Notes: generated by a model from the sequence alone, not told the origin. Positions 1-9,820 are shown, counted from the first letter of the stretch. The stretch: 64,000 nucleotides of DNA from Maribacter sp044594925 (GCF_044594925.1 NZ_CP138991.1:992001-1056000), one strand, 5' to 3'. Numbers and translations are program-made.

Positions 1-1518
1 GAGAATAGTATTTTATATGACAAAGCAGGTGTGCTTGATATATATGATGAAGCTACGGTTTCTGGTAAAAAGGCAAGCACTGCAAAAAATGATGAAGCTG
101 GTGATTATCCATTAACTTTGGTGGCTCAGGTAGATGTTCCTTCATTTAGTGGAGGACAGAACCTTACCGCTTCCCATGTAGATGTCGATGGAGATTACGC
201 TTATGTTTCTTACAATACCGTAGAGGACGGCTATGCTGGCGGTGTGGACATTATAAATATTAGTGATCCTAATAACCCAAGGGTGACCTCTAGACTATAT
301 TATTCCAATGCCGATATCAATGCAATTGACTATGATGACGGTTACATTTATTTGGCGGGTGGTGTTGATTCGGAACGTTCGGTACGTGCGACCGATAATT
401 CGTTCGTAGCAAAAATTCAAGCGGTTAATGGACGAATGAACCTTGATGCAGGTATCAGCTACGGTTTTCAGGAAGGTTTCAACGCTACAGATGTCAAAGT
501 TTCTGGAAGCGAAGTTTTTCTTACCAGTGGACGAGAAGGTTTTGTAAAGGCTTATAATAAAACAGACCTATCCATTGCAAAAGAAGCTCCTTTTATGGAT
601 TTAAGAGCAGTAGCGGTTCAAGACAATTTTGTTGCCGTTCTAGATGCTAGTCAAGGAGTAAGCATTATGGATCAAAATTTAAATGTGATCAGGGATATTG
701 CTATTGATTCCGATTTTGGATTAAATACTAAACGAACCTTGGACTTCTCCGGTGAACATATAATCGTTGCAGAAGGATCAAAAGGAGCTGGTGTGTATAA
801 CGCCACCAGTGGAAATTTTATAGAATATGTACCGATCCTTTTAAATCCGGATAATGTTGATGACGTCGATGAAGTTACCAATGCTGTAGCCACCAATGAG
901 GATGTCCTTTTAATGGCCAATGGTGGTGCCGGTCTATGTTTATCCGAAGAACAGAACGACAATACCGATTTGGTCGGGATTATCCAATTAGAAGGTTCTA
1001 TCAATTTTGTAGCCTCTAAAGATGATTATATTTTTGCTGCTTCCGGTAAAGAAGGTTTACAGATTATTAAGCTAAACAGGCCTAATGAAAGTCTTGTTGC
1101 CCGTTGTGCTAATTTGGTGGCCTATTCCGGTAGTTCTAACCTAAATATCAATAGTGGTAGTGGCGGCGCTTTTCGAGGTGCAAGAAGATTCAACAACTTC
1201 AATGTAAATGGGTCACTATTATTATGCGGCTCTTGGACCGTTAGAAATAATGCCACAATCGGCGAGAATGCCCTTTTTGAAATGAATGGTACCTTCGTCG
1301 TAGGCCGTAACAACAGAAGAAGAAATGTAATTGTAGAAACAGGTGCTACATTGAGAGTAGAGGGTAACCTTACAATTTATGGAGACCTGATTCTTAATGA
1401 TGGCGCTACGGTGGAATTCATTGGTGAGAATTCTGTAGTCAATATCTTTGGAAGTGTTACCCGAAACGGGAACATAACGGTAGATGGAACCTATAGAGAT
1501 GTTAGAAATAAATTCTAA
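1..1518 (+). CDS. LVIVD-like beta-propeller surface protein, 5' truncated by window edge
   Basis: The reading frame is open from base 1, so the GTG at 31 is probably internal and the true start lies outside the window. The first two thirds consist of repeated blade-like units of the type 'VDVDGDYAYVSY', 'IINISDPNNP', 'YDDGYIYLAGG' and 'SKDDYIFAASG', typical of LVIVD/propeller repeats found on secreted or surface proteins. The last ~130 residues are low in charge and rich in G, N and V, with short beta-helix-like units (for example 'GATLRVEGNLTIYGDLIL'). The function is unknown; an extracellular binding or adhesion role is inference. A strong terminator follows directly. Confidence 0.75.
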   Translation, partial: ENSILYDKAGVLDIYDEATVSGKKASTAKNDEAGDYPLTLVAQVDVPSFSGGQNLTASHVDVDGDYAYVSYNTVEDGYAGGVDIINISDPNNPRVTSRLYYSNADINAIDYDDGYIYLAGGVDSERSVRATDNSFVAKIQAVNGRMNLDAGISYGFQEGFNATDVKVSGSEVFLTSGREGFVKAYNKTDLSIAKEAPFMDLRAVAVQDNFVAVLDASQGVSIMDQNLNVIRDIAIDSDFGLNTKRTLDFSGEHIIVAEGSKGAGVYNATSGNFIEYVPILLNPDNVDDVDEVTNAVATNEDVLLMANGGAGLCLSEEQNDNTDLVGIIQLEGSINFVASKDDYIFAASGKEGLQIIKLNRPNESLVARCANLVAYSGSSNLNINSGSGGAFRGARRFNNFNVNGSLLLCGSWTVRNNATIGENALFEMNGTFVVGRNNRRRNVIVETGATLRVEGNLTIYGDLILNDGATVEFIGENSVVNIFGSVTRNGNITVDGTYRDVRNKF

Positions 1519-1548
1519 GTAAAATATAATACCAACCTAACTGAACTA

Positions 1549-1580
1549 AAAAGCCTGGACTATTGTCCAGGCTTTTTTTA
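1549..1580 (+). terminator. Bidirectional intrinsic terminator
   Basis: A perfect 10-bp stem AAGCCTGGAC/GTCCAGGCTT (1551-1560 and 1565-1574) with a TATT loop is followed by a run of T on the plus strand and preceded by a run of A. It therefore can serve both the upstream plus-strand gene and the convergent minus-strand thioredoxin gene. Confidence 0.9.
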
Positions 1581-1598
1581 TAAAATATGTTGCTAAGT

Positions 1599-2732
1599 CT
1601 AATTTAGTAGCTCTGCCACCTTTTCTTCCAAGGCAGGTCCTCTCAAATTTTTTGCTACTATAATGCCGTTTTCATCCAATAAGAATGCTGCCGGAATAGC
1701 ATCTACATTATAAAGCTTTGCAATTTGGTCATCAAAATATGCGACATTGGAAATATGGTTCCACTCGAGTCCGTCATCAGCGATTGCTTTCTTCCAAGCC
1801 TCGGCAGTTCTATCTAAGGAAACGCCAACCACATTAAGTCCTTTATCATGATATTTATTGTAAACGGCCACTACATTTGGGTTCTCGGCTCTACAGGGTC
1901 TGCACCATGCGGCCCAAAAATCAACTAAAGTAACTTTCCCCATTACGTCACTAAGTGCAATCGTCTCTCCTTCCGGATTTGGACCTGAAAACTCAGGTGC
2001 CTTCGCACCGATAGAAGTATTTTTCTCTGCCTCCTCGGATACTTTTAAACTTTCAATGCCATCTAAAACACGTTTACCTGGCTTTGAATTTTTAATTTCT
2101 GGTGTCAAGGCTTCGTACATGGTCTTTATTTCTTCACTGTTGATGGCTCTAGAGGCCACCGCACGATCAAGCAACAATGCGGAAATTAGGGCATTTGGAT
2201 TGTTTTTAATATAATCCAACTCAAAACCTTTATACTCTTCCTGTAATTCCTGCATTTCATCTCTCAACGCTACAATAGAAGCTTGGGGACTACCATCTTT
2301 AGTTGCCCTTTGCAAATCTTCTTGGATGGACCTTGCTTTTTGTGACAATGTTCTAGATTTTTCTAGATAATCGGTAAAAACATCATTTTGCAGTGTTCCT
2401 TTAACTTCAGCAAATCCTAAACTATCTTTTTGGGCGCTAAATTCAATAGTTCCGTTTTCAAGAATCACAGCAGTATATCCTTGGGCCTTGTCCACGAATA
2501 TATAGTGCAATTCGGGAGTGGCCGAAATACCTTTGAATTGAAAGATGCCATTGGCTATGGTAGCAGTGTCTACTTCTACGGGTTGATTATTATCCCCTAT
2601 TTTTTTTAAAAATACGTTTGTTCCTTCTTCGACCTCGCCTCTTAAGGTTCCTTCTATAGTGAATCCGTCAGGTTCTTGATTACAACTTGCCAGCGTAAGC
2701 AAGCAGATAACGAATAGTATGCTATTTTTCAT
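1599..2732 (-). CDS. TlpA-like thiol-disulfide oxidoreductase lipoprotein with DUF4369-type N-terminal domain
   Basis: This 377-aa lipoprotein begins MKNSILFVICLLTLASC, a lipoprotein signal with the lipid-bearing Cys at 16. Residues ~22-120 resemble the DUF4369 domain common in Bacteroidota. A helical linker follows, and the C-terminal ~140 residues form an AhpC/TSA-TlpA thioredoxin fold with the active site WCRPC (C277, C280) and a later cis-Pro-like 'DAIPAAFLLDENG'. Members act as membrane-anchored periplasmic reductants for cysteines of exported proteins or cytochrome maturation; the precise client is unknown. A canonical -7 element lies just upstream of the start. Confidence 0.88.
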   Translation of the reverse strand: MKNSILFVICLLTLASCNQEPDGFTIEGTLRGEVEEGTNVFLKKIGDNNQPVEVDTATIANGIFQFKGISATPELHYIFVDKAQGYTAVILENGTIEFSAQKDSLGFAEVKGTLQNDVFTDYLEKSRTLSQKARSIQEDLQRATKDGSPQASIVALRDEMQELQEEYKGFELDYIKNNPNALISALLLDRAVASRAINSEEIKTMYEALTPEIKNSKPGKRVLDGIESLKVSEEAEKNTSIGAKAPEFSGPNPEGETIALSDVMGKVTLVDFWAAWCRPCRAENPNVVAVYNKYHDKGLNVVGVSLDRTAEAWKKAIADDGLEWNHISNVAYFDDQIAKLYNVDAIPAAFLLDENGIIVAKNLRGPALEEKVAELLN

Positions 2733-2755
2733 AAAATCAAATTTTTTAGTAGCGG

Positions 2756-2763
2756 CAAAGGTA
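2756..2763 (-). promoter_or_regulatory. -7 promoter element TACCTTTG
   Basis: The minus strand reads TACCTTTGCCGCTACT 24 bases upstream of the thioredoxin start. It matches the Bacteroidota -7 consensus TAnnTTTG, and the same TACCTTTGCCGCT string precedes the mutS2 start at 17029-17036. No clear -33 TTG was seen. Confidence 0.6.
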
Positions 2764-2776
2764 CTTATATAATAGC

Positions 2777-2813
2777 ATAAAAAAAAAGGCCTCAGTCGAT
2801 GGACTGAGGCCTT
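2777..2813 (-). terminator. Intrinsic terminator of the outer-membrane protein gene
   Basis: A perfect 12-bp stem AAGGCCTCAGTC/GACTGAGGCCTT (2786-2797 and 2802-2813) with loop GATG has a run of A on its left on the plus strand, which is the U-run for minus-strand transcription. It lies 20 bases after the stop of the 2833-3327 gene. Confidence 0.9.
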
Positions 2814-2832
2814 AAGAGTAAGTTAAAATTGT

Positions 2833-3327
2833 TTAAAATAAATAGCGAATCCCAAGGCCAATGTCAAAGTCAAAATTATCCGAGAAGCCGTTATAGCCTA
2901 CAACGCCAACCTCTGGTCTAAAATCCAATGACAACAAAAGCGGTATGTCAAAATGATATTCAATTCCTATGTCACCAGCGGCAAAAACAAATAGTCCACC
3001 ATCATCGTTTAGACCGGGAACAGGACTGAAATCCACGCTTCCGAGGCCTCCACCAACGCCATAATACCAATTAAAACCACCTTCTATAGGTCTCACCCAT
3101 TGGTAAAGCCCTGCTAATTTAAACGCACTGAAGTTACGACTGTCTCTCCACCCTAGGTCAAATTCCACTCTGTTAGTTCTACCAATTGACTTTTGATAGG
3201 ATATTTCCGCACCAAAGCCATCACTGTCTCCAAGCCGAAGACCAAGGGCGTGATCAGAAATTTCCTGAGCGTTCATGGAAATGGTAAAGAGAAAAAGAAA
3301 TCCTGTTAAACATTTTAAAATTTTCAT
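2833..3327 (-). CDS. Small outer-membrane beta-barrel-like protein
   Basis: This 164-aa protein has a Sec signal peptide (MKILKCLTGFLFLFTISMNA, cleavage near residue 20). The mature part alternates hydrophobic and polar residues in beta-strand fashion, is glycine-rich and ends in a hydrophobic/aromatic strand finishing 'GIRYLF', the usual C-terminal signal of outer-membrane barrels. No enzymatic motif is visible. It is a single-gene unit with its own terminator. A role as a small porin-like or structural outer-membrane protein is inference. Confidence 0.7.
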   Translation of the reverse strand: MKILKCLTGFLFLFTISMNAQEISDHALGLRLGDSDGFGAEISYQKSIGRTNRVEFDLGWRDSRNFSAFKLAGLYQWVRPIEGGFNWYYGVGGGLGSVDFSPVPGLNDDGGLFVFAAGDIGIEYHFDIPLLLSLDFRPEVGVVGYNGFSDNFDFDIGLGIRYLF

Positions 3328-3417
3328 AAGTTCTTCTTTAATTAATGAATAAAATGAGCCTTTTACATATGTAGCTCAAACAATAAAACTTAATTTAGTA
3401 CCCAAAATTGTGCCAAG

Positions 3418-6330
3418 TTGAATAATAAATTACTCTACAATCTAGCTGCGGACTTAGAGGGTGAATTGCTGGATGATAAGCTCACGAAAAGTCTATATGC
3501 CACAGATGCCTCAGTGTATCGTAAAATTCCCGTTGCAGTCGCCTTGCCTAAAACCAAGCAAGATATAAAGCGGCTCATACGTTTTGCTAATGACCAAAAA
3601 GTTGGACTCATTCCCCGTACGGCAGGGACATCGCTAGCAGGGCAGTGCGTAGGTGACGGAATTGTGGTGGACGTATCCAAGAATTTCACAAAGATAATAG
3701 CGCTCGATAAAGAAAAGAAACAAGTTACGGTGCAACCTGGTGTAATTAGGGATGAACTAAATCAATATCTAAAACCCTTCGGGCTGTTCTTCGGTCCAAA
3801 TACTTCCACCTCCAATCGTTGCATGATCGGTGGAATGGTAGGTAATAATTCCTCTGGAACAACTTCTATCCAATACGGAGTTACACGAGATAAAGTAGTA
3901 TCCCTAAAAACAATTTTATCCGATGGTAGTGAGGCGGAGTTCGGAACCATTACCAAAGCCGAATTTGAACATAAAATTAAAGATAATACACGTGAAGCTT
4001 CACTTTATAATAATATCTATAAAGAGTTAACTGATAATAATATAAAAAATGAAATAACTACTCAATTTCCAAAACCAGAAATTCATAGAAGAAACACAGG
4101 TTATGCGGTGGATGAGTTGCTAAAATCCTCATTTTTTGATGGCCCTGAGCTGGGCTTAAACTTAGGGAATTTACTTTGTGGAAGTGAAGGAACGCTTGCT
4201 TTTACTACCGAAATTACCTTGAGTTTGGATGATTTGCCACCAACACACTCGGCCATGGTGGTTACACATTATAAAACGCTGGAAGATTGCCTTTTAGATG
4301 TTGCACCGGTAATGAAGCATCCTTTGCAACTCTGCGAAATGATGGATAAGGTAATTTTGGATTGCACCAAGAACAACCGAAAACAATTGGCCAATCGTTT
4401 CTTTGTGGATGGTGACCCGGAGGCACTTTTAATGCTACAGGTTAGTGCTCATAATGAATTGGAATTGAATGTACTGGTGCAAGAGTTACAAGCTACGATT
4501 AAGAAGTCTGGCCTTAGTTATGCTAATCCTGTTCTTAAGGGAAATGATATTAGCAAAGCAATAGAACTGCGTAAAGCGGGGTTGGGGCTTTTAGGCAATA
4601 TTGTAGGGGACATGAAAGCGGTTGCTTGTATAGAGGACACTGCGGTCGCTTTGGAAGACCTGAAGGATTTTATTGGGGAGTTCACCAAAATAATGGAGGG
4701 GTATGATCAAAAGGCTGTCTACTATGCACATGCCGGTGCGGGAGAACTGCACTTAAGACCTATTTTAAACCTCAAGAAAGGTGATGATGTAACTTTATTT
4801 AGGGCTATTACCACGGATGTGGCTAAATTAACAAAGAAATATAGCGGTTCCTTTAGTGGCGAACATGGTGATGGTATTGTTCGGGCAGAGTTTATCCCAT
4901 TGATGATAGGGGACAAAAACTATGAGCTGCTCAAAAGAATCAAGACCTATTTTGACCCTAACAATATTTTTAATCCAGGTAAAATCGTGGACCCTTATCC
5001 CATGGATCAATCATTTCGTTATGAGATTGATCGAAAGGAACCCAAGGTGCCTACTTTATTCAATTTTTCAGATAGTGAGGGCATATTAAAAGCTGCGGAA
5101 AAATGTAATGGAAGCGGTGATTGTAGAAAAACACATCATATGGCTGGCGGCATGTGTCCCAGTTACCATGCCACTAAAAAAGAAAAGGATACTACCAGGG
5201 GAAGGGCCAATGCTTTACGAGAAGTATTGACCAATCCTGAGAATACAAATGCTTTTGATAGTAAGGAATTAAAAGAGGTCTTTGACCTATGTTTAAGCTG
5301 TAAGGCTTGTGCCAGTGAGTGTCCCAGTAATGTGGACATTGCTACCCTTAAAGCAGAATTCCTGTACCAATATCAAGAAACAAATGGTTATCCTTTAAGA
5401 AGCAAACTCTTTGCTTACAATACAAAACTGAACAAAATAGGAAGCAAAGTAGCTGGTTTAACCAATGCGGTCTATGAGTCCAATATGCTTGGAGGTTTAC
5501 TTAAAAAAACCAGCGGTATCGCGCAAGAAAGAAGTCTTCCTAAAGTTTATAGTTTTAATTTCGATAAGTACTTACAAAATATTAAAAAACAATATGTTGT
5601 AAAGAAGAATAAAGTCGTTCTATATATTGATGAATTTACGCGATTTCTAGATATTGAAGTGGGTAAAGATGCTATTGATTTATTGGTGCGCTTAGGGTAC
5701 GATATAGAATTGTTCTATGCGGAAAGTGGTAGAACCTTCCTGTCCAAGGGGTTTTTAAAACAAGCAAAGAAACTCGCTGAGAAAAATAGTTTGCTCTTGT
5801 CTAAGTTCAGTGAGAGGGGATTGCCTATTTTGGGGCTGGAACCATCGGCTATTTTATCTTTTAGGGATGAATACAAAAGAATGTCCAAAAACCCTAAAAT
5901 GGCCCAACAGATTGCGGATACTTCCTTTTTAATAGAAGAGTTTTTGGCTAAAGAAGTTAGTGATGGCCAAATTGATGCAAGTGCGTTTACGGAAGAAGAA
6001 AAGGTAGTTAAGATTCACAATCACTGTCATCAAAAAGCATTAAGTAATCAGAAAGTAACTTTTGACGTCCTTAATCTGCCTAAAAATTATAAGGTTACCA
6101 TTATCGCTTCGGGTTGTTGTGGTATGGCAGGTTCCTTTGGTTATGAAAAGGAACATTATGAAGTAAGTATGAAGGTTGGAGGACTCAAATTATTCCCTGC
6201 GGTTAACAAAGCAGCGGCAAGTACCATAATCGCCGCTAATGGAACAAGTTGTAGGCATCAGATTTTTGACGGTACCAAAAGAATAGCCAAACATCCGGTA
6301 AGCGTTTTAAAAGAAGCCCTACTTCCTTAA
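3418..6330 (+). CDS. FAD-binding and Fe-S oxidoreductase fusion (D-2-hydroxyacid dehydrogenase type)
   Basis: This 970-aa protein starts at TTG 3418; no ATG or GTG lies in frame between the upstream stop at 3391 and this codon. The N-terminal part (~30-540) is an FAD_binding_4/FAD-oxidase C module ('GTSLAGQCVGDGIVVD', 'GMVGNNSSGTTS', 'GEHGDGIVRAEF'). Next comes a [4Fe-4S] region with 'CNGSGDCRK' and 'CLSCKACASECP', and a C-terminal CCG region ('SGCCGMAGSFG'). This layout matches the Ydij/GlpCD-like single-chain dehydrogenases that oxidise D-2-hydroxyacids such as D-lactate or D-2-hydroxyglutarate and pass electrons to the respiratory chain. The substrate cannot be read from sequence. Its stop overlaps the convergent phosphatase gene by 4 bases. 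Confidence 0.88.
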   Translation: MNNKLLYNLAADLEGELLDDKLTKSLYATDASVYRKIPVAVALPKTKQDIKRLIRFANDQKVGLIPRTAGTSLAGQCVGDGIVVDVSKNFTKIIALDKEKKQVTVQPGVIRDELNQYLKPFGLFFGPNTSTSNRCMIGGMVGNNSSGTTSIQYGVTRDKVVSLKTILSDGSEAEFGTITKAEFEHKIKDNTREASLYNNIYKELTDNNIKNEITTQFPKPEIHRRNTGYAVDELLKSSFFDGPELGLNLGNLLCGSEGTLAFTTEITLSLDDLPPTHSAMVVTHYKTLEDCLLDVAPVMKHPLQLCEMMDKVILDCTKNNRKQLANRFFVDGDPEALLMLQVSAHNELELNVLVQELQATIKKSGLSYANPVLKGNDISKAIELRKAGLGLLGNIVGDMKAVACIEDTAVALEDLKDFIGEFTKIMEGYDQKAVYYAHAGAGELHLRPILNLKKGDDVTLFRAITTDVAKLTKKYSGSFSGEHGDGIVRAEFIPLMIGDKNYELLKRIKTYFDPNNIFNPGKIVDPYPMDQSFRYEIDRKEPKVPTLFNFSDSEGILKAAEKCNGSGDCRKTHHMAGGMCPSYHATKKEKDTTRGRANALREVLTNPENTNAFDSKELKEVFDLCLSCKACASECPSNVDIATLKAEFLYQYQETNGYPLRSKLFAYNTKLNKIGSKVAGLTNAVYESNMLGGLLKKTSGIAQERSLPKVYSFNFDKYLQNIKKQYVVKKNKVVLYIDEFTRFLDIEVGKDAIDLLVRLGYDIELFYAESGRTFLSKGFLKQAKKLAEKNSLLLSKFSERGLPILGLEPSAILSFRDEYKRMSKNPKMAQQIADTSFLIEEFLAKEVSDGQIDASAFTEEEKVVKIHNHCHQKALSNQKVTFDVLNLPKNYKVTIIASGCCGMAGSFGYEKEHYEVSMKVGGLKLFPAVNKAAASTIIAANGTSCRHQIFDGTKRIAKHPVSVLKEALLP

Positions 6331-7172
6331 TGCGCTGCCTTTATAGTTTTTTCTTTCTTGGAAGTAATCGTTTTTATAAGCGTGTTCATATCCATTTCCT
6401 TTAACTCGGTATCCATGAAAAATGGGACAAGTTTGTCATTGGCATATCTATAAATTTTCCAACGTTTAAGGGAATATTCCAAAGCGGATAAATTTTCTAC
6501 CCAATCACCAGAATTAAGGTAAAGCACATTTCCCGCATGTCGCTCTACAAATGTTTTTTCTGGCTGATGGATATGGCCACAGATTACGGTGTCATAGTTA
6601 TGGGAAAAAGCAATATCTGTTGCAATATCTTTAAAACGAGAAATATGTTTTCTACCCCCTTTTGCAGCTTTTATCCGACTGGATAGGGAGAATTTTTCCT
6701 TTCCCCGCTTTTTTAATACCCAATTGGTAAGCTTATTGGCATAATCAAGTAATCGAAAGCCAAGATTTCCAATTTTACTTACCCATCTTGGGTTCAAAAG
6801 GGTAGTGTCAAAAATATCACCATGAAAAAACCATGTTCTTTTTCCATCTAAATTTAACACCAGGCTTTCGCCGAACTTTATATTACCCATCGCGAAGTTA
6901 ACGATGCGTTTAGGCACTTCGTCGTGGTTTCCTTTAATATAGTGTACTTCGGTTCCTTTGGAGGCCATAGAAATTATTTTCTTTATCACCTTTAAATGGG
7001 AAGGCGGAAAATAACTAGCACTAAAATGCCAGATATCGATAATGTCTCCGTTTAACACAAGAATCTTAGGTTCTATACTTGACAGATAGACCAGTAACTC
7101 GTCGGCATAACAACCATAAGTTCCTAAATGTACGTCAGATATAACTACAATATCAAGCTTTCTTTTTCTCAA
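6327..7172 (-). CDS. UDP-2,3-diacylglucosamine diphosphatase-like metallophosphoesterase
   Basis: This 281-aa protein carries all calcineurin-like metallophosphoesterase blocks: 'DVHLG' (12-16), 'NGDIIDIWHF', 'GNHDE', 'FHGDIFD' and 'GHIHQPE'. The layout and the spacing after GNHDE fit the LpxH group, which removes UMP from UDP-2,3-diacylglucosamine to give lipid X in lipid A synthesis at the inner membrane. It is longer than E. coli LpxH (about 240 aa), with a basic C-terminal tail 'TSKKEKTIKAAH'. Flavobacteria often carry more than one protein of this group, so assignment as the sole LpxH is not certain. Confidence 0.8.
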   Translation of the reverse strand: MRKRKLDIVVISDVHLGTYGCYADELLVYLSSIEPKILVLNGDIIDIWHFSASYFPPSHLKVIKKIISMASKGTEVHYIKGNHDEVPKRIVNFAMGNIKFGESLVLNLDGKRTWFFHGDIFDTTLLNPRWVSKIGNLGFRLLDYANKLTNWVLKKRGKEKFSLSSRIKAAKGGRKHISRFKDIATDIAFSHNYDTVICGHIHQPEKTFVERHAGNVLYLNSGDWVENLSALEYSLKRWKIYRYANDKLVPFFMDTELKEMDMNTLIKTITSKKEKTIKAAH

Positions 7173-7333
7173 CCTAAGAATTTTATATGCAAAATTAAAC
7201 CTAATGGTATATGACTTTTATAAAATCATATCATTTTTAAATCAGTAAAGTGTTAAGGAAACATTACCTATCTGCGCTAAGTTTAATTTAATCTTAAGTG
7301 TGGTGAGGATTTTTCTTTGATGGATTTAAAAAT

Positions 7334-7341
7334 TACCTTTG
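7334..7341 (+). promoter_or_regulatory. -7 promoter element TACCTTTG upstream of aroC
   Basis: TACCTTTG lies 22 bases before the aroC start codon and fits TAnnTTTG. A TTTG at 7316-7319 is a possible -33 box, but the gap of 14 bases is shorter than usual. Confidence 0.5.
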
Positions 7342-7363
7342 TTCTTAGACCTTTAATGTTCGT

Positions 7364-8428
7364 ATGGCAGGAAATACTTTTGGAAACCTATTTAGGGTTA
7401 GTACGTTTGGAGAATCGCACGGGAAGGCGATAGGTGGTGTAATAGATGGATGTCCCTCTGGAATAGTTTTAGATATGGCGGCGATCCAAAAAGATCTGGA
7501 CAGACGTAAACCGGGTCAGTCGGCTATTGTGACGCAACGCAAAGAACCTGACGAGGTTGAATTTTTCTCGGGAGTGTTCGAAGGGAAGACCACGGGAACA
7601 CCCATTGGGTTCGCTATCCATAACACCAATCAAAAATCCAAGGACTACGGTCATATCAAGGATTCATACAGACCATCGCATGCGGACTATGTGTATGACA
7701 AGAAATATGGTTTTAGGGATTATCGTGGTGGCGGAAGAAGCTCTGCTAGAGAAACCGCAAGTAGGGTAGTAGCAGGTGCCATAGCCAAGCAATTTTTAAA
7801 GGGTGTGGAGATAGATGCCTTTGTTTCCCAAGTAGGGGAACTAAAGCTTGAAAAAAGCTATCTGGACTTGGACCTTTCTTTAACCGAGACAAATAATGTG
7901 AGATGTCCGGACCTAGAAACGGCTGCAAAGATGGAAGCCTATATAAAATCGATTAAAAAAGAAGGAGATACCATAGGAGGAATCATTACCTGCGTCGCCA
8001 AGAATGTTCCTGTTGGGTTGGGAGAACCTGTTTTTGATAAGTTGCATGCAGAATTAGGGAAAGCCATGCTCTCAATCAACGCCGTTAAAGGTTTTGAATA
8101 CGGTAGCGGATTTGATGGTGTTGCCATGAAAGGAAGTGCACATAACGACCAGTTCAATTCCGATGGTTCCACTAAGACCAATTATAGTGGCGGTGTACAA
8201 GGTGGTATTAGTAATGGCATGGATATTTACTTTAATGTGGCCTTTAAGCCAGTAGCTACGGTCATACAGGCCTATGAAACTATCGATAAAGAAGGTAATA
8301 CCGTGAAAACCCAAGGAAAAGGCAGGCATGACCCATGCGTGGTGCCGAGAGCGGTACCTATTGTTGAGGCCATGACAGCCATGGTTTTAGCCGATTATGC
8401 CCTATTGAACCGCACGATTAAATTATAG
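7364..8428 (+). CDS. aroC: Chorismate synthase
   Basis: This 354-aa protein has the family's normal length. It catalyses the last shikimate step, anti-1,4 elimination of phosphate from 5-enolpyruvylshikimate-3-phosphate to give chorismate, with reduced FMN. The signature blocks are all present: 'GESHGKAIGGVIDGCPSG' near the N terminus, 'RPSHADYVYDKKYG' with 'DYRGGGRSSARETASRVV', and the C-terminal 'RHDPCVVPRAVPIVEAM'. It has its own -7 element and is followed after 63 bases by the symporter gene in the same direction. No other aromatic-pathway gene is adjacent. Confidence 0.97.
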   Translation: MAGNTFGNLFRVSTFGESHGKAIGGVIDGCPSGIVLDMAAIQKDLDRRKPGQSAIVTQRKEPDEVEFFSGVFEGKTTGTPIGFAIHNTNQKSKDYGHIKDSYRPSHADYVYDKKYGFRDYRGGGRSSARETASRVVAGAIAKQFLKGVEIDAFVSQVGELKLEKSYLDLDLSLTETNNVRCPDLETAAKMEAYIKSIKKEGDTIGGIITCVAKNVPVGLGEPVFDKLHAELGKAMLSINAVKGFEYGSGFDGVAMKGSAHNDQFNSDGSTKTNYSGGVQGGISNGMDIYFNVAFKPVATVIQAYETIDKEGNTVKTQGKGRHDPCVVPRAVPIVEAMTAMVLADYALLNRTIKL

Positions 8429-8491
8429 TTTTTCTTTTTTGGACATTTCCCTTTCAAAATAGTATCTTACTAGCCTAATGTAAATTTAGGT

Positions 8492-9820
8492 ATGAAGAAA
8501 CTTGCACTGCACTGGCAGATAATGATAGGTATGGTTTTGGGACTGTTTTTTGGTTTCGGGATGACCTATTTTGATTGGGGAAAGAATTTCGTGGTAAATT
8601 GGATAGCTCCATTGGGAACTATTTTCATAAAACTTCTAAAACTCATTGCGGTCCCATTAATTTTGGCATCGCTCATAAAGGGTATATCCGATTTAAAGGA
8701 TATCTCTAAATTTAGAAATATTGGACTTAGAACCATAGGTATATATGTGGGTACTACCACTGTGGCCATTATTTTAGGCTTGGTATTGGTTAATGTAATA
8801 GCGCCAGGAGATGGTATCTCCGAAGAGACTATTGAGAAACTGACATCTACCTACGCCAATGATGAAGGAGTAAAGGCTAAATTAGAGGAAGCCTCCCGCC
8901 AAAAAGAGAGTGGACCGCTGAAGTTCTTAGAAGATATGGTTCCCGATAACGCGGTAAGTGCCTTAGGGAACAATCAATTAATGCTGCAAGTTATTTTCTT
9001 CACCATTTTCATGGGTATTTCCATGTTGCTTATAGGAGAAGAAAGGGCAAGGCCCTTGAAGAATTTCTTTGATTCTTTAAATGATGTGGTCTTAAAAATG
9101 GTGGACCTTATTATGCTTACAGCTCCTTTCGCGGTTTTTGCCTTATTGGCTAACGTTGTAGTCTCGTCCAGTGACCCTGAAATTCTATTGGCCTTGTTGA
9201 AATATGCGGGTGTTGTCGTATTAGGACTATTTTTAATGATTGTTTTCTATGCAACCCTAGTTTCGGTATTCGCAAAGAAGAATCCATTTTGGTTTTTAAA
9301 ACAGCTGAGTCCGGCACAATTGTTAGCATTCTCTACTAGTTCCAGTGCGGCGACCCTTCCGGTAACAATGGAAAGGGTAGAGGAACACATAGGCGTTGAT
9401 AAGGAAGTTTCTAGTTTTGTGCTACCTGTAGGAGCCACCGTAAATATGGACGGTACAAGTCTTTATCAAGGGATAGCCGCCGTTTTTATTGCACAAGCCC
9501 TTAGTTTTGACCTTCCCTTAACGGCGCAATTGACTATAGTTTTAACAGCACTTTTAGCATCAATCGGAACGGCTGCGGTACCTGGTGCCGGAATGGTTAT
9601 GCTAGTGATTGTATTGGAGTCTGTTGGATTTCCACCAGACAAATATGCTATTGGACTCGCCTTGATATTCGCAGTGGACAGACCATTGGACATGTTGCGA
9701 ACTGTTGTAAACATTACAGGTGATGCTACGGTAGCTACCATTGTAGCAAAGTCCGTTGATAAATTACATGACAATCCTAAAGCTAAAAATTGGGACGACC
9801 ATTATGATGAAGTAAAGTAA
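8492..9820 (+). CDS. Dicarboxylate/amino acid:cation symporter (DAACS family)
   Basis: This 442-aa inner-membrane transporter belongs to the GltP/DctA/EAAT family. About eight hydrophobic segments are visible, together with the serine-rich re-entrant loop 'FSTSSSAATLPVTM' of HP1, the 'NMDGTSLYQ' motif of TM7 and 'VDRPLDMLRTVVNITGDA' in TM8, where Asp and Asn bind substrate and cation. It likely imports glutamate, aspartate or C4-dicarboxylates with Na+ or H+. A charged insertion (~115-150) follows the third membrane segment. It sits 58 bases before the ATP-grasp trio, suggesting cotranscription and a link to glutamate-type substrates. Confidence 0.92.
   Translation: MKKLALHWQIMIGMVLGLFFGFGMTYFDWGKNFVVNWIAPLGTIFIKLLKLIAVPLILASLIKGISDLKDISKFRNIGLRTIGIYVGTTTVAIILGLVLVNVIAPGDGISEETIEKLTSTYANDEGVKAKLEEASRQKESGPLKFLEDMVPDNAVSALGNNQLMLQVIFFTIFMGISMLLIGEERARPLKNFFDSLNDVVLKMVDLIMLTAPFAVFALLANVVVSSSDPEILLALLKYAGVVVLGLFLMIVFYATLVSVFAKKNPFWFLKQLSPAQLLAFSTSSSAATLPVTMERVEEHIGVDKEVSSFVLPVGATVNMDGTSLYQGIAAVFIAQALSFDLPLTAQLTIVLTALLASIGTAAVPGAGMVMLVIVLESVGFPPDKYAIGLALIFAVDRPLDMLRTVVNITGDATVATIVAKSVDKLHDNPKAKNWDDHYDEVK

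Noticed and set aside
672..1004. Opposite-strand ORFs within the LVIVD gene, and many similar shadows elsewhere
   Set aside because: They are antisense to well-supported genes, have no recognisable domain and show composition of a shifted frame.
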